64,000 nucleotides of DNA from Zeus faber (GCA_960531495.1 OY482862.1:2294035-2358034), one strand, 5' to 3'. Counted from the stretch's first letter, positions 48,037-60,159 are shown. Notes: generated from the letters alone by a model not told the origin. Program-made: numbers and translations.

Positions 48037-49050
48037 CAAGAGGGGCTGGTGAGCCCCCTCTCTACTCTTTTCTCTCAGTAGTTAGAAGAAAGAATAAAAA
48101 GGATAAAATACAATTAAATAGATAAATAGAGTAAAAATAACTAATTAAAAGTGATATCAGATTGACTAATATACTCTTTGGACTTTAAATGCATTGCATG
48201 ATTAAAAGTAACCATTGCTTTATTTCAAGTGTGCGCAAAAAAAAAAAGCTGATAATGTATGTCACACTGAATTGTATTACAGTGTGTATAAGAATTTAGA
48301 GTGAGCCTAAGGCATTGAACTCTTCTGTTATTCTTTTTCTTTTTTCTTTCTTTCTCTCTTTTACTATGCTGAGTGAAAGCTGGGGAAAGACAGAAAAGAT
48401 GGAATGAGTCTGAACTGAATCATCCATAGGGCAGATGACAAGACATCTGACAGATCTTCACAGACACTGAGGCTTGCGGATGACAACGTTCTGGAATCCT
48501 GAATCCATCCAAACCAATTAAAGGCCAGTACGGTTTTATCCACAAACTCTTTAAACAGACCTCACCTGCATTTACCTATATGCCTATAAATTTAGTTACA
48601 ATAAATGTGTTTAGCACATATGCGTTTGTAGTAGTTCTTTTTCATACATTGCATTTGCAATTATTTAGTGAGAGACTTGGCAACGGACTGACCAATTAAG
48701 GCATTTGCCTAATTAATAGGGTATTATTGACTGATTGATTGATTGATCATGTGGAAAAGCTGATTTGATTTAAATACTGTTCTGTGAATATTGGTTTCAT
48801 TATCTGGGTATGATTTATCTATGCTGTTTTGAGAATGAACACTGATATCATTTTGATAATTGAACATAAATGAGTGTGAATGATAGTGAACAAGTGAATT
48901 GGCTTTCACAAGTGGGAAGCGATTGGTCTCCTTTGGGGTTGGCAAATTCAGCTGTTGTTGGTTGAGTGTGATTACACGGTGCTTTATAAAGACATTTTTA
49001 AAATAATTCAATTTGATTTACAATAAAAGAAAAATAAGAGGATCATTAGG

Positions 49051-50100
49051 ATGTCAAAAATGGATACTAAAATTACAAAAGTAATCACTCCTATTGATGT
49101 AGCGCAAAAGAACAATCCCCTTATTAAAGATATTGCAAAAATATCAGGAAAATGGAGCAAGCGTTGGCCGGACATTGAACAACCATGGCCAGTTGAAGGA
49201 ACTCTTAACCCGGATGTGATTAAAACAATGCAGGTGCTTGTGTCCACATATAAAGTAAATCAAAAGAAAGGCAAGAAAGGAAAGAGAAGCACGGAGAAAA
49301 GACAAACAGAACTTGGCATTCTGCAACTGTTTGCAAAGGAGGGACAGACATGGTTCGAAGCTGCAAAGGAAAAAAGAGAACAAAGTAGACAAGAAATAAA
49401 GAAAAATGAAAAGGAAACAGAAAAATTGATGGAGAAGATTACCACGCCCTTCTCACATACAGCATCTTTACAGAAGCCCCCGCCTTATGAGAAGGAGGTG
49501 AAGTTCACTGATGTTTATCCCCAGCTCCCAGTGATTACACAGGAAGGCAACTATCTCTTCAAAGGTGAGGATGAACAAATAATAGAGATGGGCAAGGCTA
49601 AAACAACCATGAAGATGTACCCGAGCTCCAACAGTACAAAGAAGAAGGAACAGGATCAGGAGACTCTCAGAAAAGTCAACCAAATACAGTTGGTGGATAA
49701 TAATAAGAAGAAAAAGAAACAAGCTGTGGTTATGCAGAGCCAGTCACAACTAAATCAATTACCACCACAACCACAGCAAGGACAGATTCAGGTACTACCA
49801 CCTGTGGTCTTCACTGTCTCCTTTCCACAGCCAGTTTTTGACCAACCACAAACATGGAGAGGAAGAGGCCAAGGAAATTTAGGAAGAGGAAGAGGAGGAA
49901 ATTTCCAACAGTCTCAAGGAGCGTGTCATAATTGTGGACAACAAGGTCATTTTGTACGTGACTGCTACAGGTTCAGAGGAGGCTTCAGAGGAGGCTTCAG
50001 AGGAGGCTTCAGAGGAGGCTTCAGAGGAGGCTTCAGAGGACAACCACAGCCACCCAGGGGACCAGCGAACCCTTACAGGGGTCCGGAACCTGGTTTCTAG
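49051..50100 (+). pseudogene. ERV-A gag region
   Basis: Begins [11 protein letters not shown] matrix-like block [20 protein letters not shown] (residues about 36-55) resembles the gammaretroviral matrix W-P-x-G-T pattern. A charged, Lys/Glu-rich region follows, then PPPY near residue 146 (a late-domain motif that recruits the host budding machinery). The C-terminal end has one CCHC knuckle ([14 protein letters not shown]) and RGGF repeats that bind RNA. The frame ends in UAG, which leads in the same frame into pro-pol. Part of a broken fossil. Confidence 0.85.
49963..50040 (+). repeat. Five-fold RGGF-coding repeat at the end of gag
   Basis: The 15-nt unit TTCAGAGGAGGC is repeated in tandem (5 units, residue pattern FRGGFRGG). 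RGG-type boxes are RNA-binding. ERV-B was not seen to carry it. Confidence 0.85.
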
Positions 50101-53100
50101 GGGTGCCCAGAAGACCCGAAAGGGAGGTGTCAGCTGGTAGTATCAGGGCCGGAGCAAGATCCAAAAATAGAGGTGAAAATAAATGATAAGTCATTGGAAG
50201 TAATGACAGATTGCGGAGCAGCTTTCACCTGTGTTCGGCCTGAAGATGCTATACATCTCCCCATGTCTGACCAATTGGTACGGACAATCGGGTTTGAGGG
50301 TGTGAAACAGCTGATTCCTCTCACAAAACCAATTGAGCTCTGCTGTAGAAATCGGAAAATCACACTACCTATTTTGGTGTCAGAACATACGCCCATTGCA
50401 CTCTTGGGAAGAGATGCTATGTGCAAACTAAATTGTACAATACGGTGTACACCGGACGGCTGTCTGGTGGATGTGCCACCTGATGTCTACCACCAGTTGT
50501 TTAGAGCACCAGAGACCGAGACTTCTTCAGTATATTGGATTGGAAATCTTAGTCCAGAGCTATTAGAGCCAGCCAAGATGTGGGAGAAGTTCATTGTGGC
50601 AAATATGCCTGATGCTAAGCCCCCTGAGTATCCACATCATTGCACGTTGAAATATTTCAAGAAAGCTGACCAATTGGATCCAGAGGAATGGTTGAGTAGT
50701 CAACCGAAGCATGTTCAGCTGACCTCATGCTGCATAATTGTGGGACCACAAGGAGCAGCTATGAAGATAAACATCAATGAATATCTTGAGAAAGAATTTG
50801 AAATTGTGAAAAGTGTGCCACATGTGACTTTAATGGTGGCTGAAGGATTTGAGCAGAAGCAAATAGGAGAAATGATGGCAGAAGCTGAGGAAGCCATTTT
50901 TTCACCAATAAAGGAGAATCTTGCTCTCTGGATAAGTGAAGAACAGAAGTTCATGAAAATCATGATTTCAGCTCAAGGACAAGGACAACCACAAGTGATG
51001 CAGATGACACATGAGTCAATGTTCAGCGCTAAATTGGACTCAGACAGCATGAGAAAGGAGATGCTGCAGCAAATTCCAGAATGTTTGTGGTCACGACATA
51101 GTACGGACATCGGACTTGTGAAGTCAGCCCAACCGGTGAGAGTTGAACTGAGACCAGGAACCAAACCTCCTTGGAAGAACCAATATCCACTAAAGGAGGA
51201 GGCAATCAAAGGGATTGAACCACAAATTGAAGGACTGTTAAAAGCAGGTGTAGTGGAAATATGTTTGGATCCTCAGAGCAATACACCTATATTGCCTTTA
51301 AAGAAACCAGATGAGTCCTATCGCTTGGTACATGATTTAAGAGCGATAAATGAAGTGGTGCAGGATTTTCCAGCAGATGTACCAGATCCACATACCTTGT
51401 TAGCCCAAATTCCTCCAGAGGCTACACACTTCACAGTGTTGGATTTGTGTGGAGCATTTTTCAGTGTTCCACTGAGCGAAGAAAGTCAAGGATTGTTTGG
51501 ATTCACGTACAAAGGACAAACCTTCAAGTACAAGAGGCTCCCTCAAGGATTCAAACATAGCCCTCACATTTTCAATAAAGTATTGCAAGATGACTTGGCT
51601 GGGATTGATCAGATCTTGAAAAGTACTGTCATTCAGTATGTGGACGACATCGTCATCTGTTCACCGGATAAGGAAACATGCCATGAGGATTCAATCAAAC
51701 TGTTGCAGCAATTGGCAGACAAAGGTCACAAGGCCTCTCAGAAGAAGCTACAGTATTGTCAAGAAAAAGTTGTTTATTTGGGTCAAACAATAACCCATGG
51801 ACACAGAAGCATCTCTGAGAGTCATTTGGAAGCCATTCGAACGGCACCAAAGCCTAGAACAGTCAGAGAGATGATGACATTTCTTGGCATTGCGGGATAT
51901 TCTTCAGCCTGGGTAGAAGATTATGCCTGCCTAACAGGGCCTTTGAGAGCCATGATAAAAGAGACTGGGAATGCTCAACTCCATTGTAACCTCACCTGGA
52001 CCCAGGAAGGTCTTATGGCATTTGAAACGATCAAACAGAGGCTGCAAGAAGCTCCAGCGCTAGCGCTGCCAGACTACTCTAAGAACTTTTTGCTGTATGT
52101 GGCTACGTCCACTGGAGGCAAACATGCATGTGCAGTTCTTTGTCAGCCAACAGGTACAGGGACAAGTCCTTAACCTGTGTTGTATTATTCTACTGCCTAT
52201 TCAGAAGTAGAATCGGGGCTACCACTGTGCTACAGAGCAATGGTGGGAGTTTATCTAATGTATGAGAAAGCATCATCAGTAACTATGGGTTACCCAGTGA
52301 CAATTCTTACCCATCATAGTCTCAGAAATCTTTTGAACTTCGGTAAATGTACATTGACTATGTCTAGGCTAAGAGACTATCATAGGCTCTTAGAGCAGGA
52401 AGATGTCACCTTAGTAAGGTGCGTCACGGTAAATCCAGCTGATAATTTACCAACACCAGGGGATGGAGAGCCACATGATTGTATTCAGGAAGTAGAGAGA
52501 TATGCAAAGCTCAGATCAGACTTGCAAGCTTTCCCACTTCATGTGTCAGATGTGGAGTATTGGACTGACGGGTCCTGCCATCGAATAGGAGACACATTGA
52601 GTGCTGGTTATGCAGTAGTCAAAGCACAGGGAACTGAATTTGTTGTTGAGAAAGCAGAAGTAATACCACAACCTGCTTCTGCACAGCTTGCTGAGCTTGT
52701 GGGCCTGACTGAAGCTTGTCTATTGGCCGAAGGCAAGCGAGTGACAATATATACAGATTCGGCATATGCACATAATGTGTGTCATTTATTTGGATCAGTG
52801 TGGAAAAATCGAGGATTTAAGCAAAAACCGATGGTTTCCGATACAGCATCATGCCCAAATAATGAAATTGTTGCATGCAATGATGAAACCAAAGGAAATA
52901 GCTGTAGCTAAGTGTGCAGCACACAAAATGGACACGTCAAGGGTCACACAAGGTAACAAAGCGGCTGATGAGGCTGCTAAAGCAGTTACAGGAGCAAACA
53001 AAGCAGGCAAGGTTCTTCTGGTCACTCATGAAGTGGACTTGGAAGATAAAATCACGCTCAGAGATGTGATCGCGATGCAAGAGGCGGCATCAGCCATCGA

Positions 53101-54590
53101 TAAACAATTATGGTTGGACCGAGGGGCCACACAAGATTCTGCTGGTCTGTGGAGAAATCATGAAGGACTGATGGTAGCACCCCCTGACCTACTAGGTCTG
53201 ATGATTCAGGAAGCACATGGGTTAGCCCATGTTGCAAGGGGGGAGGTAAGGAGAAAGATCACGAAAGAGTATGGTTTTTGGGCACCGTACTTGCTTGAGC
53301 AAATTGATTATGTCATAGGCAGATGCACAATCTGTCTTAAAAATAACGTTCGGAGGGGTGTGTTGAGTCCACCCGGTCACATTCCAACTCCGACAGGTCC
53401 TATGCGTGAGTTGGTTGTGGATTTTGTTGACATGATAAGACCAATAGGAGGTAAAAGATACATGCTAGTCGTCGTGGATAGATTTTCACGGTGGCCTGAG
53501 GCCTGTCCAACCAAGCGTAAAGATGCTCAGTCGGTTGCCAAGTTCTTGTGTCGTGAGGTCATAAGCAGGTGGGGACTTCCAGATCGGATATCCTCAGATA
53601 ATGGGAAAGAGTTCGTGGATAGAACAGTAAAATTAATTCTGCAAAAATTGGGAATTAAACAACGTTTAGGAGCTGTTTATCATCCACAAAGCCAAGGAGT
53701 TTGTGAAAAAATGAATGGTGTGCTGAAAAATCGCATTGTTAAAATCTGTCAGCACACAGGTCTGAATTAGGTAGAGGCGCTTCCGTTGGCATTAATGGTG
53801 TGCCGTTCAAGTGGGCTCCGTGATTTGCGCATGACACCCCATGAGTTAGCCACGGGTAGACGGATGCCAACACCATGTTTGCGCACAAGTGGAAAGGGTC
53901 CAAGCTTAGCCCTTTTAGAAGATGAAATGCGAGTGTATGTTAACTACATGGCTACACTGCATAAGAAAATACACACATATGTCTCTGACAGGCAAAAACA
54001 AGAGGAGGTGCTAGAGAGACTTGATGAGCAAAAGAGGAACGCGGTGCAACCTGGAGACAAGGTATTCGTGAAAGTGTTTAGGAGGAAATGGTTTAACGAA
54101 CGCCGCGAAGGACCATTCAAAGTTGTTCGCAGTACAGGAAACTGCGGTTCAGGTTGAAGGTTCTCCTACATGGTACCATTTATCGCATTGTGTTAGAGCG
54201 CCAAACGAAGAGGCGCCACGATCCCTGAGCAGAAATGTTGAAAGCTCAAGAGAGCCAACAGAAGCTGCTGAAACAACAGAGGTTCATGAGGACCTCAGAG
54301 GTCAAGACCCAGAAGAAGGGATTGGCGATGATGTGGGTGTGCTTAATGTTGATGAGCACACTTTTGATGATCCCAGGGATGAATTGTCAGTCCCTGAGCA
54401 AGAAAGACACTTCAGGGACATTGATTTACAATATGTCCCAGACACAACAGAGTCTAATCCCAGAGAAAATGAATTGTCAAAGACTCCAGAGGGCTGTGAC
54501 ACCTCTCCAGGAAAGTGTACCAACCCAGTTGGACCCAGGAGTCCAAGACAATCTCGAAAAAGGGTTAAACCAAAACGATACGAGGACTAG
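50101..54590 (+). pseudogene. ERV-A pro-pol region
   Basis: Parts in order: retropepsin-like protease with DCGAAF near 50212 and LLGRDAM near 50404; a 2H-like segment (50524-50908); reverse transcriptase (about 51010-52000) with YVDD near 51636; connection region; RNase H (VEYWTDGSC near 52551, IYTDSAYAHN near 52750); integrase (about 53200-54150) with a zinc-binding N-terminus, a VVVDRFSRWPEA block, SSDNGKEF and HPQSQGVCEKMNG; and a hydrophilic tail ending RKRVKPKRYED that overlaps env. Typical of class I retroviruses. Broken in a few places. Confidence 0.88.
50524..50908 (+). pseudogene. 2H phosphoesterase-like segment in ERV-A Pol
   Basis: Between protease and RT lies a segment of about 125 residues with two H-x-T-L motifs, PHHCTLKYF (near 50634) and VPHVTLMVA (near 50816), 61 residues apart, each followed by aliphatic/aromatic positions, with a strand-like CCIIVGPQGAA between them. 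The 2H superfamily (for example AKAP7-like 2',5'-phosphodiesterases) uses exactly such a pair of His motifs. The second motif is also seen in ERV-B. The fold assignment is inference. Function in the virus is unknown. Confidence 0.5.
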
Positions 54591-57495
54591 AGTTGAAGTG
54601 ATTTTGGGAAAGTCAGTTCAGCTGCCATGTCAGTGTACCAAAGAAAATTATGAAAAAGGGGAAGTTCAAGTCCAGTGGGAAGATAACCATGGGAAGGTAA
54701 TTGACTTGTCGGGAACGTCACCGCTAAAGAAGTATGTGTTGCTAAATGATCGAAGAAGGCTGAAGATGGAGGATGACTGTAGTCTTTATCTACGTAGACC
54801 CCAGATTGAAGATCAAGGAGACTACAAGTGTTCTTATTTTGATCCTAAATTTGTGATTGTGAGAGAGGATGGAGTGCAAAGAAAGCCTGACTACAGATAT
54901 AAAATTGTGACTCTTGTGGTTTTGAATGAAAGTAAAATTGTAGAGCCCACAGTTTTTGAAGAAGTAGGAAAATTAATAACTGAAGTATCAACTCCCCCAC
55001 CAACTGAAGAGACAAAGCAGACGTCTGCCTTGTTAGGTTTGAAATTCACCAATGTTACAGAGGAATTGCAGTTAACTACTGCTGTGCCTCAGATGATTCC
55101 AACAACTTCAATTTCAGTGAATACTGTGATTAGAACTAAATTAGGAAATACAGCTAACCTTCCATGTAAATGTAGTAAATGGAATACTGGTGGAAATATC
55201 TCCCCCAAATGGAAAAATGCACGTGGTGAAGACATAGTGCTAGCAGTACCTGAGGTTAGCAGTGTGCCTCGCAATCAACGAAAGTTTGTGTTGATGAATG
55301 ACAGGAGAGGGGTTAAAGTTTAAAATGATTGTTCACTTGTAGTACATAATGTACTATGGGAAGATCAAGGAGAATATACATGCACATATTTGGATCCAGA
55401 GTTTAAATACGTCCCAAGACAAAATTATTGGGAAGCGGGATACAGAACTCGTAAGATAATGCTGGTAGTAAAAGGTCTGGTTACTAAAGAAGTAAGCATG
55501 ATTGCTAATGAAACCCAAAAACAACTAGTCACACCAAGGGTGACTGTTGGACCGAGGACATCTACTTCCTTAGCTCGGGGAATAACTAGTAGTATTAACG
55601 TATCATTGTCAGTTACCACTCTAGCCCCAACATTGGCAGAAAATGATGTTACTACTACGATGATGACAACTTCTACTTCTGTAACTCTCGGTAATCATAC
55701 AAGAGAGGTTGTGAGGATGAGATCCACCACCTATAAAACACTGATGACTTCTTTGGTATCTAAAATGTCTGTAGATAAGACACTGACAACTATCGCTACA
55801 TCCCCATCATCTGAGAAGTGGATAAATATAACTCAGAAGACTATGGCGAAGTTGGAAATTAAGTTAAATAATAGCAAGGAGAGCTCTGTAATTAGAGAGC
55901 CAATTGCTGAGGAGATTGATAGTAATTCAGGAGAAAAAGCTCAGATGACGATGACAAAAGTGGTCAATGATTTTCTTGAACCAGAGTGGACATCAGAAGA
56001 CATGACTGATCATCTTCATGCTTTAAAGAAGCGAGAAACCCAGTGGAAAGCATATGGGTTTGATTCCTCGGCGATGCAAATAACAGACCCATGGGCTAAG
56101 AGAAATCTGTGGTTCCAACAGATAACTCACTCCGTTAGAATAACTACTAATTCCAATTGTCCGTGTGTAGTGAAAGTTCCAGCTCCGGGCACATGGCCAT
56201 CAATTCTAGAGACAGTACCGGAACCTTTGACGTCTGAATGTCAAAGTAATGCATTATCGTGGCTGCTATTCAGACAACAAGCAGCCAATGATGTATGGCT
56301 GGCTCTGTCGGTTAAGCTATTTAGACCTGAATGTAAGTGTTCCTGGTTGAGAGAATTGCCATATTTAAATCTTCTTGATAAGTATGAAGATATTAGAACA
56401 GCAACACCTGAAGCGATGGAAGTGGCACCTGCAAAAGGTATAGACAGCTTTTGTTCTAATGACACTCATGAAGGAGATGGTATGTTTATGGGGATATCAG
56501 AATGTGAAATCTACATGATGGAATTTGGAAAAAGTATAAAAAGAACAACTGGTGAAATTTATAGAGTGACCTTTCATGCGCCAAATAGTCGTCACAGTAA
56601 AACATTGAGCGTAAAGAATCAAACTTTACCGGGTAATGTGACTATAGGAACATTCAAAGATATTTGGTGGGTATGTGGAGATAAAGCATACTTATTTCTG
56701 CCGTATGGATGGACTGGATGTTGCTATATGGCACAGTTGAAACTTCCTTATGAGGTTTTTGTCCTTCAGAAGGGACAAAAGACAGATGAGGGTGATTCTG
56801 CAAAGACTGCCAAAAGTAGGAAGAAAAGAGAGTTGGCACAATTTCACAATTTGGAGTCTTATCATTGGAGGATATCTTTAGGAGAAAAATGGGCTATAGG
56901 ATTGTTTCCATGGTACGGGGTTACATTCTTAGCTGATCATATTGATAATATCACGTATACTCTACAAGGGTTTGCAAATGAGACCATAAGAGGTTTTGAT
57001 TATTTGTCGAACGCACAGAGGAGTCATCGATTGACGTTGATGAAACACGACATGGCTCTTGATTATATTTTGGCCAAACAAGGTGGCCTTTGCGTGGCTT
57101 TAAATCTAACCGGAGATGACTGTTATACGTTGATTCCTGATGGCTCTGATAATATGACTAACATCATAGATGCGTTAAAACATATACGGGATGCGTTTGG
57201 GCCATCAAAAGGAGCTGGGTGGTCAGCTAATGCTTGGCTGCAAGACAAATTAGGACCATTAGGAGCTATAGTAGCTCAGGTTATGGGGGCTGCTCTTTTA
57301 TCACTGTGTGTGATGTTTTGTTTTTGTACGGTGGTGTTGACCTTTGCTAAGGCCATGATATTGAGATGGGTAGGAGTTGTAATGCCGGGAGAAAGTGTTC
57401 AGATGCCACTCTTGGGTGGTAAGGACGTCGGGGAAGATGAGGAGGAAATAGTGATAAAGGAGGAGCTAACACTAGCAGAGAAATACCCATTTTGA
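54235..57495 (+). pseudogene. ERV-A env region with two Ig-like domains
   Basis: The N-terminus has a hydrophobic signal (GLAMMWVCLMLMSTLLMIPG, 54319-54378). Ig-like domain 1 (54590-54930) shows LPCQC, VQWED and EDQGDYKC. Ig-like domain 2 (55120-55470) shows LPCKC, PKWK and EDQGEYTC. A Ser/Thr-rich, N-glycosylation-rich stretch follows (about 55500-55930), then an SU-like region with IWWVCGDKAYLFLPYGWTG (56665-56721). A furin-type RKKR lies at 56818-56829, then the transmembrane subunit with GGLCVALNLTGDDCY and a membrane span (about 57268-57360). The start overlaps the end of pol in another frame. Surface attachment and membrane fusion are the family's role. Broken fossil. Confidence 0.85.
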
Positions 57496-58498
57496 ATATC
57501 TGATTCCATCATTTACTCAACAGTATTGTTAACAAGGGAAATACATGGACAAAGGGGGGAAAAGGAAAAAGTTAATCATATATTGGAATAATGTTAAAGT
57601 ATAATGCAAAAGTGAAATTATTATACTGTATTTGATGTTTGTGCAAGATACTGGCTGGTGATTATTTCTTTGAGGACCAGTCAGAGGATGGCTGTGTCCA
57701 GAGATCCTAACAGCCTAATGGACTTGAACATTCAAACATGGACACTCGAAAATGGAGGAGGAAAATGGACGGCGGACCCTGAATGAGGACATCATGATCA
57801 GGAGTGTCGAGTGAAATATCATTAAAAGTTGATGGTGTTAAAAAACCAACAGTTCAATACATACATATGTGTCCTGAATGTTTTTATAATATTGGAGTTT
57901 GTTTACTACAATGTAACCTGTATTATTGATAAATATCCTGTACTCTACGCTAGATATTTTTAGCAAGACATATTACTTTGATTTGCTATTGTTTTCTTTG
58001 AGGTGTCTGTAGTAGGATGAAGTGAATACATTGGGACCTCAGGTATTTTCTTTTTTTGCGGTTTTTGAGGGACATTGGTGCTAGGCAGGGAAAGGTCCAC
58101 TGGAAGGTCCGATGGGTCGACCAGCCTGACTTTGGACAAATTGTTTGATTTATTTCTGAGGCTCTAAATGTATGCATTTATATGTAACATCCTATACAGT
58201 AGTCTAAACCCTTCGTCTTTTTCTGTTAATTGATTTGGAGTACCTTAGGTGGTTGCCTGGGGCAGAGGGACCGTGAGAGAATTTTCCTGTCTTGATTGAT
58301 TGATGGATGTTCTAAGAAAGGAAGCTGCCGGATGGGTTTTTCGCTCTCACACTCCACAAATTTGCTGTATTGCTATGACTAAGCATGGTCAGAAGGGTAT
58401 ATTATAACCAATTGTGTTTGTTATTAAGTGATTTCTATTAAGCCAATTAACATCGTATGTTCAATTACTCTTCTCTCTGTCGAGACTTTGTGTAGTCT
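57496..58498 (+). other. ERV-A 3' non-coding region
   Basis: About 1 kb between env and polypurine tract with no coding motif. Shared with ERV-B over most of its left part. Confidence 0.8.
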
Positions 58499-58512
58499 CG
58501 AAGGGGGGAATA
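58499..58512 (+). promoter_or_regulatory. ERV-A polypurine tract
   Basis: CGAAGGGGGGAATA directly precedes the 3' LTR and would prime plus-strand DNA synthesis. Confidence 0.85.
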
Positions 58513-58977
58513 TGAGGTGTCTGGAAGGTTTGAGGTGAATAGGTCACTGAGCTCCCAAAGCTGAGATATAGTGCGGTCATAATTTTAACTATGTTAGTAT
58601 TAGATTTATTGCCTCGATGTCATACGAAGAACAAAAACAACAATGGGTCTATTCAGAGGTCCTATGGGAGAGTAATTTTGTTTATTCCTCCAGCTCGACC
58701 AGAGGAGGAAAAGTTTAGATTTATGACAGGACTGAGGCTGAGCGGGCACCTATGGGTTGGAACCAGATGTGGTATGTTATCTCTGTACAGCTTTAAAAGC
58801 GAATGCAGAGCGTCACTTGGCAGAGATTCCATCCGGCTCGGGTCTCTCCCAGGACATCCATGGCAAGTCTGGTTTGATGCTGATTTGTGTAATAAAATTA
58901 TTATTTTATTCAAGTCAGTGTCAGCGGTCACTCCTTCATTCTTCAGCACATCACACCCATCAAGAAACTAAACCACA
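58513..58977 (+). repeat. ERV-A 3' LTR
   Basis: 465 bp, TGAGGTGTC...ACCACA, followed by GTTG. Confidence 0.95.
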
Positions 58978-59368
58978 GTTGCATTTATGAAATAAAAGAA
59001 CTACAAACTGAGAAAGACTGTCATTTTTTTCTGTGCTTGACACAGCAAAACACTAAATTCTTTTGAACTCTAAACAAAAAAATACTGGCACGTATCATTT
59101 TTCTTTGAAATAAAATACAAAATGCAGGTCCTTCACTTATTGGTGGATTTGAAAAAATGAAATATTCACTTTAATTATAAGAGGCAAAAAAATGTTAGTT
59201 TATGTTTTATCACGACTTAAGTCTATTTCAGTGTGCCATCATGCGACTATTTCCTCAATCGCGTGCCACAGTCAACCGTCGACCTGAATATGAAACACAA
59301 CTACATCAGTTCAGGGTCCCATATAACTATCTATATTTGCAAAATGAATAGCTCGTTTGATCACCTGC

Positions 59369-59740
59369 TTAATGCGATTTCTGCCCCTGAACTTCACTGC
59401 AGAGCTTCTCCATATCCAGGCTGAATGATGTAACTTTGAGCTTCACACATGACTGTAAGCTGTCAACAGTGAGTCGCGACCGATTTTGGCTTTTTATGAA
59501 GTTCATGGTGGAAAACACTTGCTCGCACAAGTATGTTGATCCAAAGATGGACAGGACCCCAAATGCGTACTTGTTCATGTTCAAATAGATGTCGGGAATG
59601 GCATTCCATGTCTCGATTCCACTCCGCATTCCATGAAACGAACTTTAACGTTCTATTTTCCTCAGAAACTTTTCTTTTTTTGGATGTATTCATGGTTAGC
59701 TTACCGGGGTTCGAGAGCTCAAAATAAGTCACCAGCCTGT
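59369..59740 (-). pseudogene. hAT-2 transposase C-terminal fragment
   Basis: The minus-strand frame 59369-59629 reads NMNKYAFGVLSIFGSTYLCE, QVFSTMNFIKSQNRSRL, then QSCVKLKVTSFSLDMEKLCS, the hAT C-terminal dimerisation domain. Upstream on the minus strand (to about 59740) are remnants such as ENRTLKFVSWNAEW in another frame. The N-terminal and catalytic parts are absent. The clade resembles that of hAT-1 (GTF2IRD2/ZBED-like). Confidence 0.85.
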
Positions 59741-59744
59741 CGGC

Positions 59745-59915
59745 AACAGGTGAATGAATGAATGAATGAAGAGTCTTTGATTGTCACACAGCACACCACA
59801 CTACAACACTGCACGCACACACACACACATGCACATGGTTTGGATGGCGGCTGGTGAAATGAGGCCTCTGCATTTAACCCATCCTTGGCTTGTCCTTCCT
59901 CACGCGTACAAGGTG
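59745..59915 (-). repeat. L2/SINE-type repeat inside hAT-2
   Basis: On the plus strand GAATGAATGAATGAATG (a reversed simple tail) is followed by TTGATTGTCACACAGC, a short CA run and CCTCTGCATTTAACCCATCC, the reversed end of a common fish SINE/L2 repeat. It interrupts hAT-2 sequence. Confidence 0.6.
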
Positions 59916-60159
59916 CAACGCATATTTTGATCAACAAAATATTAAAACACGTTTTATTTTAATGGTACGAGATCACCTGAATTTCCAGAATCATAACTAT
60001 TACATTGAAAAAATTAACTAAATAGAATAACATTTATTTAAATTAAATAGCCATTATTTATTCACACTATTTTCTCAAAGCCACAAAGAGCCACAGCAGA
60101 GGGAAGAGAAAGAGCCACATGCGACTCTGGAGCCGCGGGTTGTCGGCCCCTGCCATAGG

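Larger units (their letters stand above)
46071..49050 (+). other. ERV-A leader region
   Basis: Nearly 3 kb between LTR and gag, unusually long. An A-rich stretch with repeated GAATAGAGAC / AGAAATAAAAG words lies at 46270-46930, a tandem array at 47340-47600, and a small conserved frame at 47839-48036. Confidence 0.7.
45606..58977 (+). mobile_element. ERV-A: young class I (gamma/epsilon-like) provirus fossil with both LTRs
   Basis: Order: LTR, primer site, 3-kb leader, gag, pro-pol, env, polypurine tract, LTR, with a GTTG target duplication. The two 465-bp LTRs differ at two positions (about 0.4%). If the substitution rate lies between 1e-9 and 1e-8 per site per year, that means roughly 0.2-2 million years. 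Gag and pro-pol share a frame separated by UAG, the read-through arrangement known from gamma- and epsilonretroviruses. The coding part is broken in about half a dozen places, so it is a fossil despite its youth. Unusual modules are an Ig-bearing Env and a 2H-like segment in Pol. It sits inside hAT-2. Confidence 0.92.
45299..60152 (-). mobile_element. hAT-2: hAT DNA transposon split by ERV-A
   Basis: The right end on the plus strand, GCGGGTTGTCGGCCCCTG, is a hAT terminus (CAGGGGCCGACAACCCGC reversed). A weaker left end CAGGAGCTGAATAAG begins at 45299, and CCATAG directly flanks both ends (45293-45298, 60153-60158). Hallmark internal words AGAGCCATTTGGG, AAACCCACCTAGAGCCG and AAAATGAAGATAACAC lie left of ERV-A, and the transposase C-terminus lies right of it. 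Without ERV-A about 1.5 kb remains, so the element had lost most of its gene. The left end is the less certain one. Confidence 0.7.
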
